Origin: Anthoceros angustus
Lineage: Eukaryota; Streptophyta; Anthocerotopsida; Anthocerotales; Anthocerotaceae
NCBI GenBank assembly: GCA_010909165.1
Contig: MU008179.1
Span: forward strand, 62,001-126,000
DNA: 64,000 nucleotides
Direction: 5' to 3'
Part shown: positions 10,601 through 21,600 of the stretch, piece after piece
How the letters are laid out: every line of letters begins with the position of its first letter
How positions within the stretch are numbered: the first letter of the stretch is position 1
Position numbers and translations under genes: made by a program
The notes under the pieces: generated by a model
Database searches by the model: none
Seen by the model: only the letters and a program-made list of their open reading frames with translations
What the model was told of the DNA's origin: nothing

Positions 10601-12407
10601 ATGTGATTTAAATTTGTTCTAGATCAATGAGTTATAGTCATGAGATTTATTGTAGTCAGAAGCATGCATGTATTGCAGTCAGTCACAAACATATGTGGCA
10701 GTCACTAATCTGAAGTAATCTATGAACCGTACGCACACTTGGGAATGTGCAGACATTATGACAGAGGGTCTTTGAAGTTTCGAGGGTCAGGAGCTCCCAT
10801 AAATTTCAAATCAAGTTCCTACGACGACTGCATCAAAGAGGTTTGCTTCAATTTTTCTTTTTGTGAGGCTTATAATATAGAAACAAATATATTATGGAAT
10901 GAGCTAATTAGTCATTACTTAATTCCTCTTTACTTCCATTGACTGGTTCTTTTTTTGTAATATAGAATAGTGCTCTAAATTGTTAAATGGCTTGGTTTGA
11001 AAAAATTCAATATCATAACTATGTTATATATTTGGTGTCCTACAGATTGAGCTGATGAGCAAAGATCAATTTCTTGAATGGTCTCGATGCATGGCGAAAC
11101 GATGTCTAGATTCAAAATTTTTTGGTACAAAATTTGAAGCACAAAGAAACAAATGGAAGACTGAATATAAGATTCAGAATCCATTTGCCAAAAAGTAAGA
11201 AGGCACATCTTTCCTACATTATATACATTGTTTGAGCATAGTTTGAAGTATCAGTATTTATAATATACTGTATCTCTTATTCCTAGGGATGCTACTTTGA
11301 GTCGAGGCTTTCACAATACTGAGGAAGAGGCCGCAAGGTATGTATAACGTATTTATGTGTATATCATTTGTGCAAGTATATATGATATTGTTATATCGAT
11401 GAGATTATGTATGCAATAGTGCTATAGTCTATTTCTATTTCCTAATTTCTAAGTTTGACATGATTACTTTTCATTATGATTTCAGAGCATATGATATAGT
11501 CTCTATAGAAGTTAGTGGAGCTAATGCAATCACCAATTATCACATCAGTGAATATGACATTGATTCCATCTTGAATAGATCGGCCTTGAACCGTAATGGT
11601 AAATCATTGGGACTGGTATAGCTTTTGAACTGCAACTTATTGGATCACTCTAGGAAAATTTTAACTTGCTTATCCCAATGTTTCAGGTTTACACCGTCCA
11701 GAACAAAAGAAGGCATTGGAACAAGCCCATTGGTTAAATGAGGAAAATATTGCAAATGTCAAGAATAGCAGAGGTATGGTTAGTTGTATTCATAAAGTTA
11801 TAGATATGAACCATGGCTATTAAATTTATTCTCATCTAACTTTCTAGTTGGTTTGGAAGCAGGGATATCTAGAAGGCAGATTGTTAAAGGTAAAGAGAAA
11901 GTCACAAGTAAGCAAGTGAGGGCGCCCACAAGTAATATCTTGCCTATTATGAGTGATGACCTATATGTTGCACAACGTCAACAACTAGGGTGTGCACGAT
12001 CAGATCCAACAATGACATTGGCCATTGCTGCAAATGCTTATGATATTCTTCATCAGCAACAACTTGCTCCATTGCCTTTGACATTACGACCAAGAGGAGC
12101 ACAAGATGTTGTATCTTTCAGAAGCCAACCCACAAAGGTAATGAAGCTTGGAGGAAGTGATAACCACAATCTGAGAGAGGATGTTATGGGTAGGTTTGAT
12201 GGAGCAAATACTCCAGGTCCTTCAAAAGTGAGTCAAGTAAGTGATGCTTCGGGGAGAAAGAATCATCCAAATACAACTTCGGGGCATCCAAATACAACTT
12301 CGGGGCATCCAAATACAACTTCGGGGAGAAAGAAGCGTCCAAATACAACAACCAATATCCTTGAGTGGACTATGAAGAAGAGTAGATATTGGCGACCTTA
12401 TCACTAA
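7700..12407 (+). CDS. APETALA2-type (two-AP2-domain) transcription factor, 13 exons
   Basis: Proposed exons: 7700-8324, 8436-8578, 8804-9055, 9268-9330, 9596-10011, 10138-10178, 10444-10474, 10753-10840, 11046-11194, 11287-11337, 11486-11598, 11687-11773, 11848-12407. All introns are GT-AG, all phases agree and the sum is 2619 bp, or 872 residues plus stop. Residues 39-44 read DLNLQP, a DLNxxP EAR repression motif of the kind known in AP2 proteins. Residues about 118-186 are proline-rich around a basic NLS (PPKRRKLR, 150-157). AP2 domain 1 spans about 481-542, starting SQFQGVNCYRRTKRWEAHIW, with QQYLG and KFRG. Domain 2 spans about 576-650; its C-terminal half is good (NTEEEAARAYD, NAITNYHISEYD) but its DNA-contacting N-terminal half is eroded. 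The C-tail has three HPNTTSG repeats. The short 41-, 31- and 88-bp exons across domain 1 are what I would expect of an AP2 gene. Likely a nuclear DNA-binding repressor. Exon 1 length is the least certain part. Confidence 0.87.
9596..10840 (+). other. AP2 domain 1 coding segment (four exons)
   Basis: Exons 5-8 of the AP2-like gene assemble the first AP2/ERF domain. The domain begins at the end of exon 5 (YRRTKRWEAHIW), continues through ETPKKLNGKQQYLG and SCYNELEAARHYD, and ends with RGSLKFRGSGAPINF. The SQ(Y/F)xGVxxYRRTxRWExHIW start and the YDRxxxKFRG core resemble the euAP2 (AP2/TOE) type more than the AINTEGUMENTA type. The segment NELEAARHYD carries His where AYD is usual. Confidence 0.85.
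11046..11598 (+). other. Degenerate AP2 domain 2 coding segment (three exons)
   Basis: Exons 9-11 hold the linker (ELMSKDQFLEWSR, like the KEEFVHVLRR linker of the family) and the second AP2 repeat. The expected YRGV...GRWEAR...YLG beta-sheet side is replaced by SKFFGTKFEAQRNKWKTEYK and a charged run. The helix and C-terminal side (EEEAARAYDIVSIEVSGANA) is well kept. The second domain therefore may not contact DNA in the usual way. The reading frame is intact, so this is divergence under some constraint rather than a dead gene. Confidence 0.75.
12264..12326 (+). repeat. 21-bp coding tandem repeat (HPNTTSG)x3
   Basis: Three exact 21-bp units beginning CATCCAAATACAACTTCGGG lie at 12264, 12285 and 12306. 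They encode HPNTTSG near the C-terminus of the AP2-like protein, followed by a variant RPNTTT. The repeat keeps frame and may vary in copy number between individuals. Confidence 0.95.
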
Positions 12408-13015
12408 ACTCTTCATTTCATATTGATGGAGAACTTTATGATCGTAAAACTCTACATATGTGTGTAGCTAGATATCACATTTAGATAGAAGAATTTTTTA
12501 TAGTTATAAATTCATATTAAAAGTATTAAAATTTTAAGTAAATATTCAAACTTGGATATAAACCAATTAAAATGAACTTTATGCCCTAAAAGTTAGAAAT
12601 ATTTGTCTAAAGTTTGATATCAATGTATCGAGGAAAAGAAGACTTTATTATAAAAAAAGAGATGGGAAAAACCCATCCACCCCAAAAACAAAGGGGGAAA
12701 AACCCGACGAAGGGCACCATGCTAGGGGGACTAGCCACCATAATCACGCATTTCAAACTATCAACTGCCCGAAGAACTTCATAGTCAGGGATGTGAAAAG
12801 GTCTACTTACCACCGGTGTCGAAGAAGCTGCATCTCCCATGCTCGCTGTCGTTCTGTACACTGCGTTGGCCAATGCCCTCTGCAGAGCGATGGAAACCCT
12901 CTGCCAGAAGAGAGCAACAACACAAGAAAGGGGGAGAACAGCGTCTGTTTTGAAAGGGGTTTCTCCTGTCAAAAGGGGTTTTGGAAAAAATCCCAATCCT
13001 ATTTCACCGAAAACC
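12408..13015. other. 3' flank of the AP2-like gene and an A-rich repeat scrap
   Basis: 12408-12630 is AT-rich with ATTAAA-like signals, as expected for a 3' UTR and polyadenylation region. At about 12640-12990 the composition changes abruptly. On the minus strand the sequence ends in GGGTTTTTCCCATCTC and a T-run followed by ATAATAAAG. This resembles the 3' end of a LINE-like or other polyadenylated element in minus orientation, with an open frame at 12607-12996. No reverse transcriptase motif is present, so the identity is left open. The CACTA element begins directly after it. Confidence 0.4.
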
Positions 13016-13043
13016 CCTACTAGAAAAGGCAGCCTATGTTACA
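13016..13043 (+). repeat. Left 28-bp terminal inverted repeat of the CACTA element
   Basis: It begins CCTACTAGAAAAGGCAGCCT and continues for eight more bases. It is the exact reverse complement of 35976-36003. Similarity stops immediately beyond base 28. Confidence 0.95.
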
Positions 13044-13300
13044 CTTTATGTTAAGATTTGGACCCCCGGATGTAACACTTATGTTGCAATTTTGGGGTCA
13101 TGTAACACTTTTGGGCGCTTGTTACACTTTGGCTTGGAAACCAAACCGGAGTGTTTGTTGCAACCATGTTGCAAGTGTGTTGCAATTTTGTTGAGATGAA
13201 GTGAGGCGCTTTTGTCCTCTCTCAAGATTGCAACACAGTTGCAACATATAAAGTGTTACAAGAAAAGTCTTGTAACACTTTTGGAGGCTTGATGAACCTC
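13044..13300. repeat. Left subterminal repeat region
   Basis: There are many short repeats on both strands: TGTAACACTT at about 13074, 13100 and 13270; GTGTTACAAG-type inverted copies near 13250; and GTTGCAA at several places between 13155 and 13245. Clustered subterminal motifs are where the accessory protein (TNPA in En/Spm) binds. Their presence at both ends supports the element assignment. There is no coding sequence here. Confidence 0.8.
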
Positions 13301-13859
13301 CTCCCCATCTACCTTCCTCCTTTACTACATTTACCATATAGAATACTTGGTTTCCTTATTACCTCGTATGAATACATATAAATAAATACATGTATGCATA
13401 CACCTTATAGAATCTTGGTATTGGTAATATGCCATATCGATAATTTCTGACATACGGTTATATTTCATTTTGTATAAAACACATTTACACGCTACGTCGT
13501 AAATTGTACACGTCCGGGATACTATACTTTGTATTCATCATTCACGAAAACCATACGGATACATACATCCCACATTTCACCCAGCCTATTTTTGTGTCTG
13601 TCGTGTCGCAACCTACCTTCTCTAGCGGGCGTTACGTGCGGCTTGTCCCCATGCCCATCGGCTTCTTGCCATGGCTCGCCCACCCTTCTTATCGATTTAC
13701 TACTTTGTCCTTACGCCTAGGAGTTTGCTTCTTGGCCGGTTCTTTCGCTCCATACAGGCGCTTCTTCATTTCTAATTTCCTACTCCTCATCGTATGCATG
13801 AGAAGGAAACCTCCTACAACCCCTTTTGCGATTTTCTTCCTCCCTTCCTCTTGCGTTAA

Positions 13860-16800
13860 TGACCGACTTTCCCTTTCCATCGCATCCACCTCCCTTCCTC
13901 CTCTTGCGCACCAGTACAAACATCGCAGCATGCCCTTGATACATGTGCAGCATATAGTGCTGTGACCTTCAATTGCTTACCTTCCCCATCTTTTCTTATG
14001 TACCTCTTGCCCATCGCTCCTTCCATCCTCGCTCTTTCCATGGCGCCTGCCCTGGTCACACGGCCCCTCATGCCTCCACCTCCCCGCTTTCCTCTTTCGG
14101 CCTCCACCTTTTGTCACGGTGGCGTAGCCTCCAATGGGGCCCATGGAGGTCCATGCTTCGGTCAGTCGCCGGTATGTGTCTGCACGGTTAGGCACGCCCT
14201 CAATGTCGTCCTTCCTCATACTCTGCGCCCTTGTTGTTTGGCGTTCGCCATCAACCCCTTTTGCCGCCTCTTTCTCCCTCCCCCTCGAAAATTCCCTCAT
14301 GGCTGCCACTCGCCTTTTGGCCCCCACCACGACCATGGCTTCTGCTTGCGGACCCCCGCCTCTCCTCCATTCGCCACCTGCCTCTCCCTCTCCCACCCCC
14401 ATTTGTTCACAGCGCACGCTGGACACATGCCTGCCTTGGTGACGACACAATTGCCTCCCGCTGCGCAACAGAATTCTCATCCGGCCCTCCGATTCCATCC
14501 CTCATGTCTTTCACGGCCCTCGTCACTCCCTCTGACCCCATCTCCGTCCACAATGTGCGATTACGCGTCACTGGCGATGGCGGGCACCCTCAACACACGC
14601 CCTTTACCGGCTGCCCTCTTGACACACCCTCCTTCCGTGAACCGGCATGGCCTCTGGTGATTCCAAGTCCCTCCCCCCTTGCAGCCAAGGCAACTTGACG
14701 GTGACGGGCACACGTGTCGTGTCGTCACGGCCGCCTCTCCTACACATCTTCTCACACTCTCGGCATTCACACTATCACCGGCATGGGCGTTCCATCACCT
14801 TCGGGTGATCGTGGCGTCGTCGGCACCACGATCACATTGCCGTCATAGCCTCACTCGGACACTGTTTCCACCATCACCATCCACCTTCGTGGCGGACCAA
14901 GCTGCCCCTCCCTCCGTTTCTCTTTGTGTTTTGTCTCCTCCTCTCTCCCAATGCATTCTACTCCCACCGTCCTCCTACTTATCCCCCACATCCACACCAC
15001 CACCTCCTCGGTGCCTCATCTTCCATCCTTCGTCTCGGAAATGCCACGGATCTGGATCCATCTCCAATTCCATGTCGTTCAACAAAATTGTCATCTCCCT
15101 TGTCCTCCACAGCCACTTTGAACCTCGGGTGGTTCGGTTATTCCATGTCTTACCATGTATGAACTCGGGACGGACCCCGCCGTCACGAACCGCCCACAGA
15201 GGTTGCATGGAGATCGTCCTCTTCAGTCTCCCAAATTCAGCCTCCTCTTCGGTTGGGTACCTCCCATGCTTCTTCTCAAACCGAAGCACCCATCCAGCAC
15301 GCCCTCCCTTGCCCCAAGGGTTTGGCCCCAGCCCTCCGTTTTTGGCCAGCCTCTCTTTTGCTGCAAGTTCATACTTGATGGCTCGAACTTCCCGTTTCGT
15401 TGCAGCTCCATCCGAGCCCAGGCAAGGGCATCTTCCCACTCCTCCTCGTCCACCATGCTCGGCTTCTTACCCGCTCCTCCCCCCTCCTGCTCCCTCTCCT
15501 CTAATGCCGCTGCCTTTGCGGCCTCCACACATCGAGAATTGCGCGTGCGAGTCATCTGCGAGAAGTGTCGGCTTATGCTGGACTTCACCACGGTCGGGAA
15601 GGCTTCACCGATTTCACTAACGTCCCTTCTCCCCTCGGGCGTCGCGCCATCTTGCCATGTTCCCGGTTCATTCACAACCTTTGTCCTCACGGTTTCAGCT
15701 CTTCGTGCCTTGCTTCGGACCCCGAACAACATCGGATTCCCTTCCCTTCCTGTCCTTTGCTTTTGCATTGCCTCCTTGACCATTTCACGCCATTCCTTTT
15801 ATCAAGGTCACAAGTGCATCGTTGTCCACCTCGACACCACTCCATCGGCATCCGGTTCTGCACCTCCTCTCCCTTGTCATCACACCTCCCCTTGGCAACC
15901 GTCGCCATTCCTCATCCGATTCTTGTCGTTTGTCGGCGTGGGACCACTTGCGCCTGTCCTCGGTTTTGTTTGCCTTCGCGGTCCCAACCACCTCCCGTGT
16001 TGCCATGGGCTGCCTCCACATCTGCTGCATGAGCAGTGCCGGCATGCCAAGCAAGGTGCACATAGCGTCCGTAAGCGCATCAACGTGTGTACAAATTCTG
16101 AACAAGACGTTCTTGTCAATCCAGTCTCGAAACACCCACCTCATCTGATAGCAAAGCATCGTCACCCACTGCGTTCAATTCGCGAACGCAATGCTCCAAG
16201 TCCGCGTCTGTCGGGGCTGGGATATTCCACGTCTCCATGTCCTCAAATCTGCCATTGGTTTGGGCTGCCATGTTCCCTTGTCCCTCACAACTCTCGTGTG
16301 TCTATGTAGGACGCGGTGGCCTGGTGAGGCGCTTGGATCGGAGGTGTTAGGTGGGGTGGGGTGGATGGCGAGTAGCTCGAGGCAGCTTGCCCTCTCATCC
16401 TCCCCACCACGACCATGGCTTCGCCATGGACCCCGCCTCCTCCATTCGCCACCGCCTCCCTCCCCACCCCATTTGTTCACAGACACATGCCCGCCTTGCC
16501 GGTGACGACACAATTGCCTCCCCCGAATTCTCATCCGCCCTCCGATTCCATCCTCATGTCTTTCACGGCCCTCGTCACTCCCTCGACCCCATCTCCGTCC
16601 CACAGTGCCCGTCATTACTAGGCGTGACGGCACCTCCCAACACACGCCTTTACCTCTCTGACACACCCTCCTTCCGTGAACGCATGGCCGCCATACCGAT
16701 TCCAAGTCCTCCCCGCCACGCCAAGGCCGAACTTGAGCACACCCACTGTCCGCCACCCGCCGCCGCCTCTCCCTACACATCTTCTCACACTCGGCATTCA

Positions 16801-18640
16801 CACTATCACCGTGCATGGACGCTCCATCACCTTCGGTGATCGTGGCGTCGGCACCACGATCACATTGCCCGCCATAGCCTCACTCGACACTGTTTCCACC
16901 ATCTCGCACCATCCCACCTTCGCAAGTGCACTGCCCCTCCCTCCGCTTTCTCTTCGTGTTTTGTCTCCTCCTCTCCCAATGCATTCTACTCCCACCGTCC
17001 TCCTACTTATCCCCCACATCCACACCACCACCTCCTGCAGGCCTGCCTTCCATCCTTCGCCCCTAAATGCCACCGATCCGGATCCATCTCCAATTCCATG
17101 TCGCTCAACAAATTGTCATCTCCCTTGTCCTCCGGCCATAGCCTCGAACCTCGGGTGGTTCCGGTTATTCCATGTCTTACCATGTATGAACTCGGGACAC
17201 CCGCCACTTGTCGAACCGCCAGAGGTTGCATGGAGATCGCCCTTCGCCTCCCAAATTCAGCCTCCTCTTGGGTACCTCCCATGCTTCTTCTCAAACCAAG
17301 CACCCATCCAAAGACGCCTCCCTTGCCCCAAGGGTTTGGCCCCACCCTCCGCTTTTGGCCACCTCTTTGTGCAGTAAGTTCATACTTGATGGCTCGAACT
17401 TCCTGCTTCACAGCTCCATCCGAGCCTGTGCAAGGGCATCTTCCCACTCCTCCTCGTCCACCATGCTCGGCTTCACCCGCCTCCTCCCTCCTGCCCCTCT
17501 CCTCTAATGCCGCTTTGCCTCCACATCGAGAATTGCGCGCGAGGTCATTTAGAAGTGTCGGCTTATGCTGGACTTCACCACCGGTCGGGAAGGCTTCCGA
17601 CACCGATTTCACTAACCGTCCCTTCTCCCCTAACGCCGCGCCATCTTGCCATGTTCCCGCTCATTCACAACCTTTGTCCTCACTCCTCTCAGGCCTTGCT
17701 TCGGACCCCGAACAACATCGGATTCCCTTCCTTCCTGTCCTTTGCTTTTGCATTGCCTCCTTCACCATTTCACGCCATTCCTTTTATCAAGCCAAGTGCA
17801 TCGTTGTCCACCTCGACACCACTCCATCGATCCGCCTCGCACCTCCTCTCCCTTGTCATCACACCTCCCCTTGGCGAACCGCCGCCATTCCTCATCCAGC
17901 CAGGCGCTTGTCACGTCGGGACCGCCCACGCCCTTCCCTTCCTGTCCTTTGCTTTTGCCTTCGCATCCCAACCACCTCCCGTGTTGCCATGGGCTGCCTC
18001 CACATGTCTCTGCATGAATACCGCCAAGATGCAAGCAGCACTGCAACGTCGCAGAACCGTGCATCAACGTGTACAAATTGTGAACAAGACGTTCTTGTCA
18101 ATCCACAAACACCCACCTCATCCGATAGCAAAGCATCGTCACCCACTGCGTTCAATTCGCGAACGCAATGCTCCAAGTCCGCGGCCTGGGCTGGGATATT
18201 CCACGCACGTCCCATGTCCTCAACCGCCATTGGTTGGCCGCCATGTTCCTTGTCCCTCACAACTCTCCGTGTGTCTATGTAGGATGCGGTCGTGAGGCGG
18301 CTGGATCGAGGTTAGGTGGCTGGGTGGATGAGCGAGGTAGCTCGAGACGAGCTTGCCCTCTCATCCTCCCCACCACCTACGGATAGGCGTCGGCGGCGTC
18401 GGCGGCCGCGCGATGGTGCTCTAGCGGGGTATCGATGTCGCAAACTCGGCCGCGCCCTTCCCTTCCATTGCCCGTTCGGGCGCCATGCGCCATCTTGAAG
18501 GCATTGGCTTGCCCCTTCCGATAGTTGCCAAGCCAAGGGTCGCCGCCAAAATTCAAAGCTCTTCATATGGAAAGCCTTTGTTTGCAAACTCGGTGGATTT
18601 GTTGCTTCGGAATCAAGCGTCCTCACTGCCCTTTCTCCTT
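13860..18640 (-). pseudogene. Duplicated second ORF (TNPA-like position) of the CACTA element
   Basis: Two tandem copies, about 2 kb apart, run at roughly 14.0-16.3 kb and 16.3-18.3 kb, with a partial third at 18.3-20.0 kb. Shared anchors include CCACCACGACCATGGCTTC (14327 and 16407) and GACGTTCTTGTCAATCC (16106, 18089 and 19477). The minus strand encodes charged, coiled-coil-like peptides such as HGRYPTEEEAEFGRLKR, VDEEEWEDALAWARMEL and DTYRRLTEAWTSMGPIGGYA. They resemble the second, non-transposase protein that follows TNP2 in plant CACTA elements, but I recognise no named domain. Each copy is broken by several frameshifts. The long plus-strand frames here (313, 384 and 394 codons) are antisense shadows created by the biased composition. 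Confidence 0.6.
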
Positions 18641-21600
18641 CGCCATAATGACTAGTGTTTTATATTACGACAACTTGTAGTCCCTTGCCCACAATTGAGT
18701 GCAGATCTAGAAGAGGTCATCAATGCATATTGCCGATAATCAGTGTCGTCATGTGAACACCGCCACTGAAGACCACGGTATTTAGTAGTGTCACGTTGGT
18801 TACGCTGTCTTCCAATGGAGCCACATTACGTTCGTCAGTAGTCCGGGAGGTTCTGCCCCATCTTAGTAGTGTCACGTTGGTTACGCTGTCTTCCAATGGA
18901 GCCACATTACGTTCGTCAGTGGTCCGGGAGGTTCTGCCCCATCCCTCGACGTCCATAGGCCACATGCCATGCGCTATATGGCTCCGTCCACTCGCTCCGT
19001 GTCCCTCCATCCCCTCGCCGGTGTGGGCACGGCGATGGCCCAGCCTATGTTTTCATCCCCCGTCTCCGGATGCATACCTGCGTCACTGCGATGGCGGACA
19101 AGCGGACCATCTATTGAGCGCACCACTGTACACAAACTTTCTCCGTGTTACAATGTCAAATCCGATTATCGACTTTCGCATCGATGGCCTTGTCCCTCCC
19201 GGTGACACTCGTACCATCTAACCTTCAACAAAATTGGCTTAAAATCATGCGAGAAGCTGCGGAGTATTTGTTCTATGTGCGTAGAACGGGCGCTCCTCTT
19301 CAATGTCGCCCGTCCCGATCATGAGAAACTTGCGCTCACCGCACTATCCTTTGTACTCCGGACGTTTGTCCGCCTCCACGCTCGAGGTGGCTGCCTTTGT
19401 TCCACATGTGGCTATATGCCTTGCACTGCAACGTCCGTGCGATCGCATCAACGTGTGTACAAATTGAACAAGACGTTCTTGTCAATCCGTCTCGAACACC
19501 CACCTCATCCGATAGCAAAGCATCGTCACCCATGCGTTCAATTCGCGAACGCAATGCTCCAAGTCCGCGTCGGCCGGGATATTCCACGTCTCCATGTCCT
19601 CAACCGCCATTGGTTCGGGCCGCCATGTTCCCTTGTCCCTCACAACTCCGTGTGTCTATGTAGGATGCGGTGGCGTGAGGCTGCCCGGATCGAGGTGGGG
19701 TGGATGAGCGAGGTAGCTCGAGACGAGCTTGCCCTCTCATCCTCCCCACCCACCCACGGATAGGCGTCGGCGGCGTCGGCGACGCCGCCGCGTGGGTGCT
19801 CTAGCGGGTATACGATGTCCGCAAACTCGGCTTCACGCCTTCCCTTCCATTGCCTGCTCAGACGCCACCGCGCCATGTCAAGGCATTGGCTTGCCCCTTC
19901 CGATAGTTGCCAAGCCAAGGGTCGCCGCCAAAATTCAAAGCTCTTCATATGGAAAGCCTTTGTTTGCAAACTCGTCGGCCGGTCACATTAATCGCTTTCA
20001 CAAATGGCCTCACCCTTTCTCCTTCGCCATAATGACTAGTGTTTTATATTACGACAACTTGTAGTCCCTTGCCCACAATTGAGTGCGATCTAGAGGTCAT
20101 CATTGCATATTGCCGATAATCGTGTCGCCATGTGAACACCGCCATCAAGACCACGGTATTTATGTCACGTTGGTTACGTTGTCTTCCATTGGAGCCACAT
20201 TACGTCAGAGTCCGGAGGTTGCCCCATCTTCGTAGTGTCACGTTGGTTACGCTGTCTTCCAATGGAGCCACATTACATCGCTCGCTGGTCCGGGAGGTTC
20301 GCCCCATCCTCGACGTCCATAGGCCACATGCCATGCGCTATATGGCTCCGCCCACTCCTCGTGTCCCTCCATCCTCGCCGGTGTGGGCAGCGATGGCCCA
20401 TTTATGTTTTCATCCCCGTCTCCGGATGCAAGATGCATCGACACCGCGATGGCACAAACGGACCATCTATTGAGCGCACCACACACAAACTTTCTCCGTA
20501 TTTACAATGTCAAATCCGTGTACGACTTTCGCATCGATGGCCTTGTCCCTCCCGGCCGACACTGCGTACCATCTAACCTTCAACAAAATTGGCTTAAAAT
20601 CATGCGAACTGCAGCGGAGTATTTGTTCTATGTGCCGTAGAACGGGCGCCTTCAATGTCGCCGCCACGCCCCATGAGAAACTTCGCGCTCACCGCACTAT
20701 CCTTTGTACTCCGGCGACGTTTGTCCGCCTCCACTGTTCTGAGGTGGCTGCCTTTGTTCCACATGTGGCTATATGCCACTGCTTGCAACGCAGGCCCATC
20801 CATGATTGCGGTCACTTCGTGGGTCATGCAAGGATGCCCATCCCATGCGTTCAGAGCCCTTCTTCCATATATCCACTGTCTGAAAGTCCGTCGACCATCC
20901 CGTGCACCGTTTGTCCTAACTTCTTCCTCGTACATGTCCGCGGCATGCATCGTCACTGCGATGGCGGACAAGCGGACCATCTATTGAGCGCACACACACA
21001 AACTTTCTCCGTATTTACAATGTCAAATCCGATTATCGACTTTCGCATCGATGGCCTTGTCCCTCCCGGCCGACACTGTACCATCTAACCTTCAACAAAA
21101 TTGGCTTAAAATCATGCGAGCGGAGTATTTGTTCTATGTGCGTAGAACGGGCGCTCCTCTTCAATGTCGCCGCCATCGATCATGAGAAACTTCGCTCACG
21201 CCGCTCCTTTGTACTCCGGCGTTTGTCCGCCTCCTTTACGAGGTGGCTGCCTTTGTTCCACATGTGGCTATATGCCGCGCGCAGCCCATCCATGATTGCG
21301 GTCACTTGTGGGTCATGCAAGGATGCCCATCCCATGCGTTCGAGCCCTTCTTCCATATATCCACTCGAAAGTCCGTCGACCATCCTGCACCGTTTGTCCT
21401 AACTTCTTCCTCGTACATGTCCGCGGCATGCATCGTCACTGCGATGGCGGACAAGCGGACCATCTATTGAGCGCACACACACAAACTTTCTCCGTATTTA
21501 CAATGTCAAATCCGATTATCGACTTTCGCATCGATGGCCTTGTCCCTCCCGGCCGACACTGTACCATCTAACCTTCAACAAAATTGGCTTAAAATCATGC

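Noticed and set aside
12607-12996. 129-codon minus-strand ORF as a gene or LINE ORF2 end
   Set aside because: No catalytic motif. The T-run and poly(A)-like signal suggest a retroelement tail, but nothing upstream confirms it, so it is described only as a repeat scrap.
14679-18295. Long plus-strand open frames (313, 384, 394 and 262 codons) as genes
   Set aside because: They are rich in Ser/Pro/His/Leu from antisense reading, overlap each other in different frames, are not conserved between the two tandem copies, and lie opposite more protein-like minus-strand sequence of the transposon.
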